From contig NZ_JBFAKK010000003.1 of the NCBI RefSeq assembly GCF_040655735.1, positions 617,867-681,866 of the forward strand: 64,000 bases of DNA, given 5' to 3'. The notes under the pieces were generated by a model. The model searched no databases and was not told where the DNA came from. It saw only the letters and a list, made by a program, of their open reading frames with translations. Of this stretch, positions 51,643-60,136 are shown in pieces. Source of the DNA: Phytomonospora sp040655735. GTDB lineage: Bacteria; Actinomycetota; Actinomycetes; Mycobacteriales; Micromonosporaceae. Every line of letters begins with the position of its first letter. The stretch's first letter is position 1. The position numbers and the translations under genes are program-made.

Positions 51643-52389
51643 ATGGAGATCCACGAGGTCCTGCTCCTCCTGGCCGCCGGTCTGTTCGCGGGCACCGTCA
51701 ACGCCGTCGCCGGCGGCGGTGCCCTGCTGCTCTACCCGGCCCTGCTCAGCGTCGGCCTCACCCCCGTCGCCGCCAACGTGACCAACTCCGTCGCGATCAG
51801 CCCCGGCTACGTGGCCTCCATCTTCGGCGCCCGCAGGGACCTCAAAGGACAGCGCGCCCGCGTCCGCGCCTCCATCCCCACCGCCGTCGCCGGCACCGTC
51901 GCCGGCTCGGTCCTCCTCCTGGTCACCCCCGCCAGCGCCTTCGAGGCCGTCGTCCCCTACCTCGTCATCGGCGCCGCACTCCTGCTCGCCTTCCAGGGAC
52001 AGGTCCGCAAACTCGTCGGCCACCCCGCGAGCCTGCCCACCTGGCTCGGCCACGTCCTCGTCGGCCTCGCCACCGTCTACGGCGGCTACTTCGGCGCGGC
52101 CCTCGGCGTCATCACCATCGCCGTCCTCTCCCTCGTCCTCGACGAGACCATCGGCCGCATCACCGCCCTCAAGAACGTCATCACCGCCGCCAGCGGCCTC
52201 ACCACCGTCGTCGTGTTCGCCCTGTTCGGGCCCGTCGACTGGCTCGCCGTCCTGCTGCTCACACCGATGACGGTCATCGGCGGCTTCGCCGGCTCCAAAC
52301 TCGCCCGAGTCCTCAAACCGGCCGTGCTCCGCGTGGTCATCGTCGCCTTCGGACTGACCGCCGGCGTGTATTTGCTCATACGCGGCTGA
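51643..52389 (+). CDS. TauE/SafE-family membrane permease
   Basis: 248 aa with seven to eight TM helices. GLFAGTVNAVAGGGALLLYPALL in the first half and YGGYFGAALGVITIAVLSLV in the second form the duplicated TauE/SafE pattern (A-G-x-x-x-x-x-x-G-G-G, then Y-G-G-x-F-G). The family exports or imports sulfonate- or sulfite-type anions; the substrate is not determined. The ATG at 51643 is the first in frame after the rnpB region. nadE follows 32 bp downstream but probably has its own role. Confidence 0.9.
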   Translation: MEIHEVLLLLAAGLFAGTVNAVAGGGALLLYPALLSVGLTPVAANVTNSVAISPGYVASIFGARRDLKGQRARVRASIPTAVAGTVAGSVLLLVTPASAFEAVVPYLVIGAALLLAFQGQVRKLVGHPASLPTWLGHVLVGLATVYGGYFGAALGVITIAVLSLVLDETIGRITALKNVITAASGLTTVVVFALFGPVDWLAVLLLTPMTVIGGFAGSKLARVLKPAVLRVVIVAFGLTAGVYLLIRG

Positions 52390-52421
52390 CCCGGCCGGGG
52401 TCCGTGCGGGAGAATGCACAC

Positions 52422-54194
52422 ATGGCCGCAACGTCGACACTGCGCATCGCCCTCGCCCAGACCGACCCCACCGTGGGAGACCTCGACGGCAACGCCGCCC
52501 AGGTCCTCGCATGGACCGCGAGGGCCGCCGAAGCCGGCGCGCACCTCGTCGCCTTCGGCGAGATGCAACTGACCGGATACCCCGTCGAGGACCTCGTCTT
52601 CCGGGAGTCCTTCGTCAAGGCCAGCCGCGCCCGCGTCGACGCCCTCGCCACCGAACTCGCCGACGCCGGCCTCGGCGAGACCGTCGTGGTCACCGGCTAC
52701 GTCGACGCCGACGGCCCCGCGCGGCTCGACTCCGACTCCGACCCCGACCGCGGCCCCCGCGACGCCCTCGCCGTCATCCACCGCGGCCGCGTCGCCGCCC
52801 GCTACTTCAAGCACCACCTGCCCAACTACGGCGTCTTCGACGAGGACCGCTACTTCGTCTCCGGCGACGTCCTCCAGGTCGTGCGGATCGCCGGCGTCGA
52901 CGTCGCCTTCACCATCTGCGAGGACATCTGGCAGGCCGGCGGGCCCTTCGCGGTCGCCCGCGGCGCCGGAGTCGGCCTCGTGGTCAACATCAACGCCTCG
53001 CCCTACGAGCGCAACAAGGACGACCGGCGCGCCTCCCTCGTCAAGCGCCGGGCCGCCGAGGCCGGCGCGACCGTCGCCTTCGTCAACATCGTCGGCGGAC
53101 AGGACGAACTCGTCTTCGACGGCGACTCCCTCATCGTCGACACCGCCGGCACGGTCCTCGCCCGCGGACCCCAGTTCGACGAACACCTGCTCGTCCACGA
53201 CCTCACGCTCCCCGTCGCCGGCGAGCCGCCCCAGGCCGACGTCGACGCCGGCCCGCCCGAGATGACCGTCGAGCACACCGTCGTCACCGCCGCGTCCCTC
53301 CCCGAGCCCGCCGAGCTCGCCGTCGCCGGCGTCGCCGAGCCGCTGTCCGACCTCGCCGAGATCTGGTACGCCCTGGTCACCGGCCTGCGCGACTATGTCC
53401 GCAAGAACGGGTTCAGGACGGTCGTGTTCGGCCTCTCCGGCGGCATCGACTCGGCCCTGGTCGCCGCCCTGTCGGCCGACGCCGTCGGACCGGAGAACGT
53501 CTACGCGGTGTCCATGCCGAGCCGCTTCTCCTCGGAGCACTCCCGCGACGACGCCGCCGACCTCGCCAAGCGCACCGGCATCAACTACGTCGCCGAGCCG
53601 ATCGAGACGGTCATGGACGCGTTCCTCGCCCAGATCGGCCTGTCGGGCCTCGCCCTGGAGAACCTCCAGCCGCGCATCCGCGGCCTGATCCTCATGGGCC
53701 TGTCCAACCAGCACGGGCACCTGGTGCTCGCGCCGGGCAACAAGACCGAGTACGCCACCGGCTACTCGACCCTCTACGGCGACACCGTCGGCGGCTACGC
53801 GCCCATCAAGGACGTCATGAAGCTGACCGTCTTCGCGCTGGCGGGCTGGCGCAACGAGGAGGCGGTCCGGCGCGGCGAGACCCCGCCGATCCCGGAGAAC
53901 TCGATCGTCAAGCCGCCCTCGGCGGAGCTGCGCGAGGACCAGCAGGACACCGACTCGCTGCCCCCGTACGAGATCCTCGACCCCATCGTCGAGGGTTACG
54001 TCGACGGCGACCTCGGCCGCGCCGGCCTGGTCGCCGCGGGACACGATCCCGAGCTCGTCGACCGCGTCCTCAAGCTGATCGACCGCGCCGAGTACAAGCG
54101 CCGCCAGACCGCGCCCGGACCGAAGATCTCGGTGAAGAACTTCGGACGTGACCGACGTCTCCCGATCACGAACAGATGGGTGGAAAAGGCTTAG
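52422..54194 (+). CDS. nadE: Glutamine-dependent NAD+ synthetase
   Basis: 590 aa. The N-terminal CN-hydrolase (glutaminase) domain has Glu in VAFGEMQLTGYP, Lys in YFKHHLPNYG and Cys in FTICEDIWQ. The C-terminal synthetase has the P-loop FGLSGGIDSALVAAL and LAPGNKTEYATGYSTLYGDTVGG, with the C-terminal KNFGRDRRLPITNRW. It amidates nicotinate adenine dinucleotide to NAD+ using glutamine-derived ammonia. It is somewhat shorter than the mycobacterial enzyme but complete in both domains. GGGAG 9 nt before ATG 52422 decides the start over a GTG six codons upstream. Confidence 0.95.
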   Translation: MAATSTLRIALAQTDPTVGDLDGNAAQVLAWTARAAEAGAHLVAFGEMQLTGYPVEDLVFRESFVKASRARVDALATELADAGLGETVVVTGYVDADGPARLDSDSDPDRGPRDALAVIHRGRVAARYFKHHLPNYGVFDEDRYFVSGDVLQVVRIAGVDVAFTICEDIWQAGGPFAVARGAGVGLVVNINASPYERNKDDRRASLVKRRAAEAGATVAFVNIVGGQDELVFDGDSLIVDTAGTVLARGPQFDEHLLVHDLTLPVAGEPPQADVDAGPPEMTVEHTVVTAASLPEPAELAVAGVAEPLSDLAEIWYALVTGLRDYVRKNGFRTVVFGLSGGIDSALVAALSADAVGPENVYAVSMPSRFSSEHSRDDAADLAKRTGINYVAEPIETVMDAFLAQIGLSGLALENLQPRIRGLILMGLSNQHGHLVLAPGNKTEYATGYSTLYGDTVGGYAPIKDVMKLTVFALAGWRNEEAVRRGETPPIPENSIVKPPSAELREDQQDTDSLPPYEILDPIVEGYVDGDLGRAGLVAAGHDPELVDRVLKLIDRAEYKRRQTAPGPKISVKNFGRDRRLPITNRWVEKA

Positions 54195-54255
54195 TCTGTC
54201 GTGGACAACCCAACCCAGGGACCCACCGCGGCCTTGAGGATCGAAGGAGTCGACG

Positions 54256-55092
54256 ATGACGCACGACGAAGTGCCCGTCCTGTACGGCCGAAAGGCCAGT
54301 AGCCGGGTCCGCACACGCGACCTGCTCGCCGCCAAGCAGCGCGGCGAGAAGTGGGCGATGCTGACCAGCTACGACCAGTACACCGCCGCCATGTTCGACG
54401 AGATCGGCATCCCCGCGCTGCTGATCGGCGACTCGGCGGCCAACAACGTATACGGCTACGAGACGACCATCCCGATCTCGGCCGAGGAGCTGCTGCCCCT
54501 GGTCGCGGCGGTCGCCCGCTCCACGAGCCGCACGCTCGTGGTCGCCGACCTGCCCTTCGGTTCCTACGAGGCGGGTCCCGAGCAGGCTCTGGCCACCGCC
54601 GTCCGCTTCATGAAGGCCGGCGCGCAAGCGGTCAAGCTCGAAGGCGGACGCCGCATGACGGCCCAGATCGCCGCGCTGACCGGCGCGGGCATCCCGGTCA
54701 TGGCCCACATCGGGTTCACGCCGCAGAGCGAGCACACGCTTGGCGGCTACCGGGTGCAGGGCCGGGCCGAGACCGGGGAGGAGATCGTCGCCGACGCGCA
54801 CGCGGTCGCCGAGGCGGGTGCCTTCGCGGTCGTGCTGGAGATGGTGATGGCCGACGTCGCCGCGCGTGTCACCAAGGAGCTGGAGATCCCGACGGTCGGC
54901 ATCGGCGCGGGCGCCGAGACCGACGCGCAGGTCCTCGTCTGGCAGGACATGGCCGGGATGCGCCGGGGCAAGGCGCCGCGCTTCGTCAAGCGCTACGCCG
55001 ACGTCGCCACGGTCATCGAGGACGCCGCGCGAAAGTTCGCCGAGGAGGTCCGTGACGGGGAGTTCCCCGCCCCGGAGCACGGCTTCCACTAG
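54256..55092 (+). CDS. panB: 3-methyl-2-oxobutanoate hydroxymethyltransferase
   Basis: 278 aa, usual PanB length. MLTSYDQYTAAMFDEIGIPALLIGDSAANNVYGYETT carries the Mg-binding Asp pair, LVVADLPFGSYEAG the second metal Asp, and AVKLEGG the substrate site. GIPVMAHIGFTPQSEHTLGGYRVQGR and PTVGIGAGAETDAQVLVWQDM are PanB signatures. It makes ketopantoate for pantothenate and CoA. In M. tuberculosis panB is also near glnA2/glnE. The ATG at 54256 follows GAAGGAG. A terminator ends the unit. Confidence 0.96.
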   Translation: MTHDEVPVLYGRKASSRVRTRDLLAAKQRGEKWAMLTSYDQYTAAMFDEIGIPALLIGDSAANNVYGYETTIPISAEELLPLVAAVARSTSRTLVVADLPFGSYEAGPEQALATAVRFMKAGAQAVKLEGGRRMTAQIAALTGAGIPVMAHIGFTPQSEHTLGGYRVQGRAETGEEIVADAHAVAEAGAFAVVLEMVMADVAARVTKELEIPTVGIGAGAETDAQVLVWQDMAGMRRGKAPRFVKRYADVATVIEDAARKFAEEVRDGEFPAPEHGFH

Positions 55093-55101
55093 CAATGGCC
55101 G

Positions 55102-55133
55102 ACGGCCGCCGCGCGGGAACGCGTGGCGGCCGT
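55102..55133 (+). terminator. Terminator after panB
   Basis: A 14-bp stem ACGGCCGCCGCGCG / CGCGTGGCGGCCGT (one G-U) with a GGAA tetraloop, 10 bp after the panB stop. Confidence 0.85.
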
Positions 55134-55454
55134 TCGCTCGCTTTCGACTCGCGGAACCATCGCGCTCAACCTTCGCGGTACCGCCTGCGCATGCCGAACC
55201 ACCTGCCGCCGAGGGCGAGGGCTCGGCCGGCTCGGAGATCGTGATCGCCGAGGTGCAGCCGGGGTCCCCGGAGCCGGCGGAGGGCTCACCTCGACCGCGG
55301 CGAGCGCGGTGCAGATGGTGGCAGCGCGGCCGGTGAGCGTGCTTGGAAGTCGTGAACATCCTCCGAAGGAGAATTCAGCTCAAAGGCGTGCTATCGGAAC
55401 ATTCCCGTTCCTCGTCGTCGGCGCGCGGGCGGGTCTCGCGTAGCATCGCCCGCG
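55134..55454. other. 321-bp noncoding stretch
   Basis: No gene, RNA or repeat recognised between the panB terminator and the VTT gene. It presumably holds the VTT promoter; CCGAAGGAGAATT near 55364 resembles a ribosome-binding site but no good ORF follows it. Confidence 0.4.
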
Positions 55455-56207
55455 ATGAAACTCCCCATTCCGGCCGGACCGGCGCGCCGCTTCCTGCTCC
55501 TCGTCGTGGTCCTCATCGCGATCGGGGTGACCGCGCTCGTCCTCGGTCCTCCGGATCAGGCGTGGCTCGCCTCGCTGGCCGACCGGGCGGGGTCGGTCGG
55601 GCCGGTGGTCGCCGTCGCCGGGTACGCCGTCGGGGTCGTGGTGATGGTGCCGCGAACGATGCTGTCCTTCGTGTCGGGCCTGCTGTTCGGGTGGATGCCC
55701 GGTTTCGTGTACGCCATGCTGGGCGCCCTCATCGGCTCCAGCGCCGGTTTCGCCGCCGGGCGCCTGCTCGGCCGCGACTTCGTCGACTCGCGCCTCGACG
55801 CGTGGTCGCGGCTGGAGGGCGAGGAGCCCGAGACCGTCCGGGGGCGGCTGTCGCGATGGGTTCGCAGGCGGCTCGCCATCGCCGACAAATGGCTGGAGCG
55901 GCGGGGGATTCTGGGCGTGTGGATCCTGCGCACGATCCCGGTGGCGCACTACGGGCTGACGTCCTACGCGTGCGGTACGGCGGCGGTCCGCTACCGGCAT
56001 TTCCTGCTGGGGACGCTGGGCGGGTCGATCCCGGGGGCGCTGGGGTACACGGCCGTCGGGTCCTCGCTGCTCGATACCGCGAGCCTGCCGCTCACGCTCG
56101 GCCTCGCCTGGGCGCTGACCCTGGTCAGCCTCGGCGCGGTGACGCTGGTGCGCCGGCGGACGGAGGCGCGCGCCGCCTCAGCGCAGGGCGTCGGCGAGTC
56201 GGCGTGA
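55455..56207 (+). CDS. VTT-domain (TVP38/TMEM64/DedA-like) membrane protein
   Basis: 250 aa. One N-terminal TM helix, then the VTT core: VVMVPRTMLSFVSGLLFGWMPGFVYAMLGALIGSSAGFAAGRLLGRD (re-entrant loop with G-x-x-x-G and the G-R-x-x-G-R-D end), an amphipathic middle, and LRTIPVAHYGLTSYACGTAAV, the R-x-x-P-V block. Relatives act as lipid scramblases or in undecaprenyl-phosphate flipping; which lipid here is open. The 3' end overlaps the convergent BtuF-like gene by 30 bp with no terminator. Confidence 0.88.
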   Translation: MKLPIPAGPARRFLLLVVVLIAIGVTALVLGPPDQAWLASLADRAGSVGPVVAVAGYAVGVVVMVPRTMLSFVSGLLFGWMPGFVYAMLGALIGSSAGFAAGRLLGRDFVDSRLDAWSRLEGEEPETVRGRLSRWVRRRLAIADKWLERRGILGVWILRTIPVAHYGLTSYACGTAAVRYRHFLLGTLGGSIPGALGYTAVGSSLLDTASLPLTLGLAWALTLVSLGAVTLVRRRTEARAASAQGVGESA

Positions 56208-56939
56208 GAGCAGTCCGTGCGCCTCGACGAGCGACGGGCCGTGCCAGGTGAGGTGCCGCCCGGAGATCAGCGCGCAGGGCAGCCCGCCGAACGCCTCGGG
56301 CCCGTCCACGGCGCCGAAGGCGTAGGGCTCGTCGGGGAGGACCAGCAGCTCGGGTTCGCGGGCGAGGATCTGCTCGACATCGGTGCGCGGGTAGGGCTCG
56401 GCGGCGTCTTCGAAGGCGTTGACGACCCCGAGGCGGCGGAGCACGTCGCCGGCGAAGGTCCCCGCGCCGAGCACCATCCACGGGCGGCGCCAGATCGGCA
56501 CGACCGCCCGGACGCGCGGCGGCGCGGGTTCGCGCCACAGCTCGGCGGCCTCGCCGATCCACGCCGGTTCCGGCAGTCGCAGCGCGTGCTCGAACATCGC
56601 CGCCGCCGAGGTCAGCGACTCGGGCACGGTGCGCGGGAAGCTCGTCCACACCGCGACGCCGGCCGCGCGCAGGGCCTCGGCGTCGGCGCGGCGGTTCTCC
56701 TCGGCGTTGGCCAGCACCAGATCCGGTCTCAGTGCGAGGATCCGGTCGATCTTCGGGTACTTGCTGCCGCCGACGCGCTCGGCTTCCAGCCCCGGCGGGT
56801 GCGTGCAGTAGTCGGTGACGCCGACCAGCAGGCCGGGGTCGGCGAGCGCGACGGCCTCGGTCGTCGAGGGCACCAGGGAGACCACCCGCCGGGGGCGGGT
56901 GGTCGGGGTGAAGGGTTCGCCGAGGTCGTCGGTGATCAC
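56178..56939 (-). CDS. Cytosolic BtuF/TroA-like (helical-backbone) metal or corrinoid receptor-like protein
   Basis: 253 aa. RRVVSLVPSTTEAVALADPGLLVGVTDYCTHPPGLE is the typical BtuF/helical-backbone opening, and KIDRILALRPDLVLANAEENRRAD, then TDVEQILAREPELLVLPDEPYAF, mark the two lobes. Unlike transport receptors it has no signal peptide or lipobox, so it should stay in the cytoplasm. No permease or ATPase is adjacent. Its ATG overlaps the npdG stop (ATGA), so expression is coupled to F420 metabolism; ligand unknown. Confidence 0.82.
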   Translation of the reverse strand: MITDDLGEPFTPTTRPRRVVSLVPSTTEAVALADPGLLVGVTDYCTHPPGLEAERVGGSKYPKIDRILALRPDLVLANAEENRRADAEALRAAGVAVWTSFPRTVPESLTSAAAMFEHALRLPEPAWIGEAAELWREPAPPRVRAVVPIWRRPWMVLGAGTFAGDVLRRLGVVNAFEDAAEPYPRTDVEQILAREPELLVLPDEPYAFGAVDGPEAFGGLPCALISGRHLTWHGPSLVEAHGLLSRRLADALR

Positions 56940-57637
56940 AGGTCGGTGACGCGGACGCCGACGTGGGCCTTGTAGCGGCGGTTGATGGCGATGAGGTTGG
57001 CGGTGAGCGCCTCGACCTGGCCGGCGTTGCGCAGTCGGCCGGCGAAGACGCCGCGCATCCCGGCGATCCGTCCGGCGAGGGCCTGGACGAGGGCAGCCGC
57101 CTCGCGGTCGTCGCCGAGGACCAGGACGTCGGTGTCGAGGCTGGCGACCTCGGCGTCGGCCAGCAGCACCGCCGAGACGTGGTGGAAGGCGGCCGTCACG
57201 CGCGATTCGGGCAGGAGCGCGGCGGCCTGCGCGGCGGCGCTGCCCTCGGGGACTTCGAGGGCGTAGGCGCCCTGCTTGTCGAAGCCGAGCGGGTTGACGC
57301 AGTCGACGACGACGCGCCCGGCGAGCGCGCCGGCCAGTTCGGTGAGGAGCTCGGCGTGACCCTCCCAGGGGACGGCGACGATCACGACGTCGGCGTCGCA
57401 GGCGCCGGCGTTGGACGCGCCGGTGAGCAGGCCGTCGGCGACCCCGGGGAGGTCGGCGAGCGCCCGTGCGGTCGACTCGGCGCGCTCGGCCGAGCGCGAA
57501 CCGATCCGGACGGCGTGCCCGGCGAGGGCGAAACGGTACGCGAGGCCGCGGCCCTGCGGTCCGGTTCCACCGAGAATGCCGACGCTCAGACCGCTGGCGT
57601 CGGGGAGTGCCACGTCATCGAAACCCATGACAGCCAT
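56936..57637 (-). CDS. npdG: F420-dependent NADP reductase (F420H2:NADP oxidoreductase)
   Basis: 233 aa. A Rossmann motif LSVGILGGTGPQGRGLAYRFALAGH opens the protein, with GSRSAERAE (NADP 2'-phosphate site, S-R). ADVVIVAVPWEGH and VVVDCVNPLGF follow, and the C-terminal ALTANLIAINRRYKAHVGVRVTDL matches the Fno/NpdG end. It exchanges hydride between NADP(H) and coenzyme F420 in the cytoplasm. I start at ATG 57637 (MAVMGF); 57628 is also possible. A longer upstream reading would cover the divergent glnA2 promoter. Coupled to the BtuF-like gene. Confidence 0.9.
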   Translation of the reverse strand: MAVMGFDDVALPDASGLSVGILGGTGPQGRGLAYRFALAGHAVRIGSRSAERAESTARALADLPGVADGLLTGASNAGACDADVVIVAVPWEGHAELLTELAGALAGRVVVDCVNPLGFDKQGAYALEVPEGSAAAQAAALLPESRVTAAFHHVSAVLLADAEVASLDTDVLVLGDDREAAALVQALAGRIAGMRGVFAGRLRNAGQVEALTANLIAINRRYKAHVGVRVTDL

Positions 57638-57752
57638 ACTTGCAGGCGTAGTGCCGACGGGCCAAAGGGCTCGGATGTGACCCGCAACGTCACCGAAACA
57701 AGGCCGGTGCAGACTGGGCACAAAGGGCACGACGATCAAGGAGGCGAGTGCG

Positions 57753-59105
57753 GTGGACCGGCAGCAGGAGTTCGTCCTGCGGACACTCGAAGAGCGCGAC
57801 ATCCGTTTTGTCCGGTTGTGGTTCACCGACGTCCTCGGCACGCTCAAGTCGGTCAGCGTGGCGCCGGCCGAGCTGGAGTCGGCGTTCTCGGAGGGCATCG
57901 GCTTCGACGGGTCGGCGATCGAGGGTTTCGCACGGGTCTACGAGTCGGACATGATCGCCATGCCCGACCCCACGACCTTCCAGGTCTTCCCCTTCGAGGG
58001 CGGGGCCACCGGTGAGAGCGCGCGGATGTTCTGCGACATCCTCAACCCCGACGGCTCGCCGTGCTGGGCCGACCCGCGCCACGTGCTGCGCCGGGCGCTG
58101 TCCCGCGCCGCCGAGCACGGGTTCACGTTCTACACCCACCCCGAGATCGAGTTCTTCCTCTTCGCCGACCTCCCCAAGGACGGCAGCGACCCCACACCGG
58201 TCGACGACGGCGGCTACTTCGACCACACCACGCACGCCGTGGCCCGCGACTTCCGCCGCCAGGCCGTCACGGCGCTGGAGCGCATCGGCATCTCGGTGGA
58301 GTTCAGCCACCACGAGGTCGCGCCCGGCCAGCAGGAGATCGACCTGCGCTACGCCGACGCGCTGGCCACCGCCGACAACATCATGACCTTCCGGCACGTC
58401 ATCAAGGAGGTCGCGCTCTCCTCGAACGTGCACGCCTCCTTCATGCCCAAGCCGTACACCGACCAGCCCGGCAGCGGCATGCACACGCACCTGTCGCTGT
58501 TCGAGGGCGAGCGCAACGCCTTCCACGACCCGGCCGACTCGATGAAGATGTCGAAGACCGGCAAGGCGTTCATCGCCGGTCTGCTGCGTCACGCGCGGGA
58601 GTACACCGCCATCACCAACCAGTGGGTGAACTCCTACAAGCGCCTGTTCCCGCAGCCGGTGCCCAACCGCACCACCGAGTCGCCCGCCTACGTCTGCTGG
58701 GGCCACGCCAACCGCTCGGCGCTGGTGCGCGTGCCCGCCTACGGCAAGCCGAACTCCGCGCGCGTCGAGCTGCGCTCGCTCGACTCGGCCTCCAACCCCT
58801 ACCTCGCCTTCGCGGTGCTCCTGGGCGCCGGCCTGAAGGGCATTTCGGAGGGTTACGAGCTGCCGCCTGGCGCCGAGGACGACGTGTGGGCACTCTCCGA
58901 CGCCGAGCGGCGCGCGGCGGGCTACGACGCGCTCCCGGGGGACCTGTCGGAGGCCATCGAGGTCATGGCGGGCTCGGAGCTGGTCGCCGAGGTGCTGGGG
59001 GAGCAGGTCTTCGACTTCTTCCTGAAGAACAAGCGGGCCGAGTCGGAGGAGTACCGCCGTCAGGTGACGCCCTACGAGCGGAAGATGTACCTGGGGGCGT
59101 TGTAG
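57753..59105 (+). CDS. glnA2: Glutamine synthetase type I, GlnA2-like
   Basis: 450 aa, matching the short GlnA2 class (Rv2222c). It has VRLWFTDVLGTLKSVSV, the glutamate/ATP region EIEFFLF, NVHASFMPKPYTDQPGSGMHTHLS, and NQWVNSYKRLFP, with PNSARVELRSLDSASNPYLAFAVLL near the C-terminus. EGYELPP places a Tyr at the position of the adenylylated Tyr of GlnA1-type enzymes. The reaction is glutamate + NH3 + ATP to glutamine. AAGGAGG at 57738-57744, 8 nt upstream, fixes the GTG start. GlnE, which adenylylates synthetases, lies 1.8 kb downstream. Confidence 0.93.
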   Translation: MDRQQEFVLRTLEERDIRFVRLWFTDVLGTLKSVSVAPAELESAFSEGIGFDGSAIEGFARVYESDMIAMPDPTTFQVFPFEGGATGESARMFCDILNPDGSPCWADPRHVLRRALSRAAEHGFTFYTHPEIEFFLFADLPKDGSDPTPVDDGGYFDHTTHAVARDFRRQAVTALERIGISVEFSHHEVAPGQQEIDLRYADALATADNIMTFRHVIKEVALSSNVHASFMPKPYTDQPGSGMHTHLSLFEGERNAFHDPADSMKMSKTGKAFIAGLLRHAREYTAITNQWVNSYKRLFPQPVPNRTTESPAYVCWGHANRSALVRVPAYGKPNSARVELRSLDSASNPYLAFAVLLGAGLKGISEGYELPPGAEDDVWALSDAERRAAGYDALPGDLSEAIEVMAGSELVAEVLGEQVFDFFLKNKRAESEEYRRQVTPYERKMYLGAL

Positions 59106-59115
59106 CCGGCGCTCT

Positions 59116-59156
59116 TCGGCGTCGGTGGCGATCCTTTCGAACGCCACCGACGCCGA
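59116..59156. terminator. Bidirectional terminator after glnA2
   Basis: A perfect 15-bp stem TCGGCGTCGGTGGCG / CGCCACCGACGCCGA with an 11-nt loop, between glnA2 and the convergent S66 gene. Confidence 0.88.
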
Positions 59157-59163
59157 CCGGCCC

Positions 59164-60111
59164 TCACCCCACCGCCCCCTCCACCGTCAACGTCCCCGCG
59201 ACCGCGTCCAGCGTCGCGCGCGTCCCGTACGGCACGGTCTCCTGCCGGATGCCGTGCCCGACCGGCAGTCCGCCCAGGATCGGCACACCCAGCCCCGAGA
59301 GGGCCTTCGCGAGCACGTCGACGATGTCCACGCCCCAGTCGTCGGCGCAGTCGGTGAAGTTCCCCAGCGCGATCCCCGCGACCGCCCCCAGCACGCCCGC
59401 CCGTCGCAGCTGCGTCAGCGCGCGGTCGACGCGGTAGGGCTCCTCGTTGATCTCCTCCAGAAGCAGGATCGAACCGGTGTAGTCCGGGTGCGTCGGCGTG
59501 CCAAGCGCGTCGACGACCAGCGAGAGGTTCCCGCCCAGCAGCGGACCGGTCGCCGGCGCGGTCCCGCCGGTCAGCAGGCGGGTCGGCTCGTAGTCGGTGG
59601 GCGTCAGCACGACCGGACCGGTCTCGAACAGCGCCGAGCGCAGTGCCTTGACCACCGCGCCGTCCTCGGACTCCGCCGTCGCGAACGACGTCAGCACCGG
59701 CCCGTGCACCGAGGCGACGCCCGCGTGCCGGTACAGGGCCATCTGGATCGCCGTGATGTCGGAGTACCCGACGACCGGCTTCGGGTCGCGCCGGACGGCG
59801 GCGAAGTCGATCTCGTCGATGATCCGGGTCACCCCGTAGCCGCCGCGCCCGCAGAACACCGCCCGTACCGCGGGGTCGGCCAGCGCCGCGTTGAACTCGG
59901 CGAGCCGGGCCCCGTCGGAACCGGCGAGGTACCCGTCCCGGTCGTAGACGCTGTCGGGGACCTGCACGTCCAGGCCCCATTCGGTGAGCATGGCCAGCCC
60001 GGCGCCGAGGCGACCGGGCGAGGGCGGACCGGAGGGTGTGACGACCCGGACGGTGTCGCCGGGACGAAGAGCCGGGGGCCTTGTCGCCGACGCGGCGGAC
60101 TCGGTGTTCAT
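59164..60111 (-). CDS. S66 family LD-carboxypeptidase-like peptidase
   Basis: 315 aa. An LdcA-type fold: LRPGDTVRVVTPSGPPSP opens it; FCGRGGYGVTRIID is the conserved glycine block. VVGYSDITAIQ carries the catalytic Ser, LLLEEINEEPYRVDRAL the Glu, and LPVGHGIRQ the His. S66 enzymes trim D-Ala from murein tetrapeptides in recycling or cleave microcin-like immunity substrates (MccF). No signal peptide, so cytoplasmic. ATG 60111 is 25 bp from the divergent GATase-like start, which leaves almost no room for two separate promoters. Confidence 0.88.
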   Translation of the reverse strand: MNTESAASATRPPALRPGDTVRVVTPSGPPSPGRLGAGLAMLTEWGLDVQVPDSVYDRDGYLAGSDGARLAEFNAALADPAVRAVFCGRGGYGVTRIIDEIDFAAVRRDPKPVVGYSDITAIQMALYRHAGVASVHGPVLTSFATAESEDGAVVKALRSALFETGPVVLTPTDYEPTRLLTGGTAPATGPLLGGNLSLVVDALGTPTHPDYTGSILLLEEINEEPYRVDRALTQLRRAGVLGAVAGIALGNFTDCADDWGVDIVDVLAKALSGLGVPILGGLPVGHGIRQETVPYGTRATLDAVAGTLTVEGAVG

Positions 60112-60136
60112 GGCTGGAAAAGATACGCTCGGCAGC

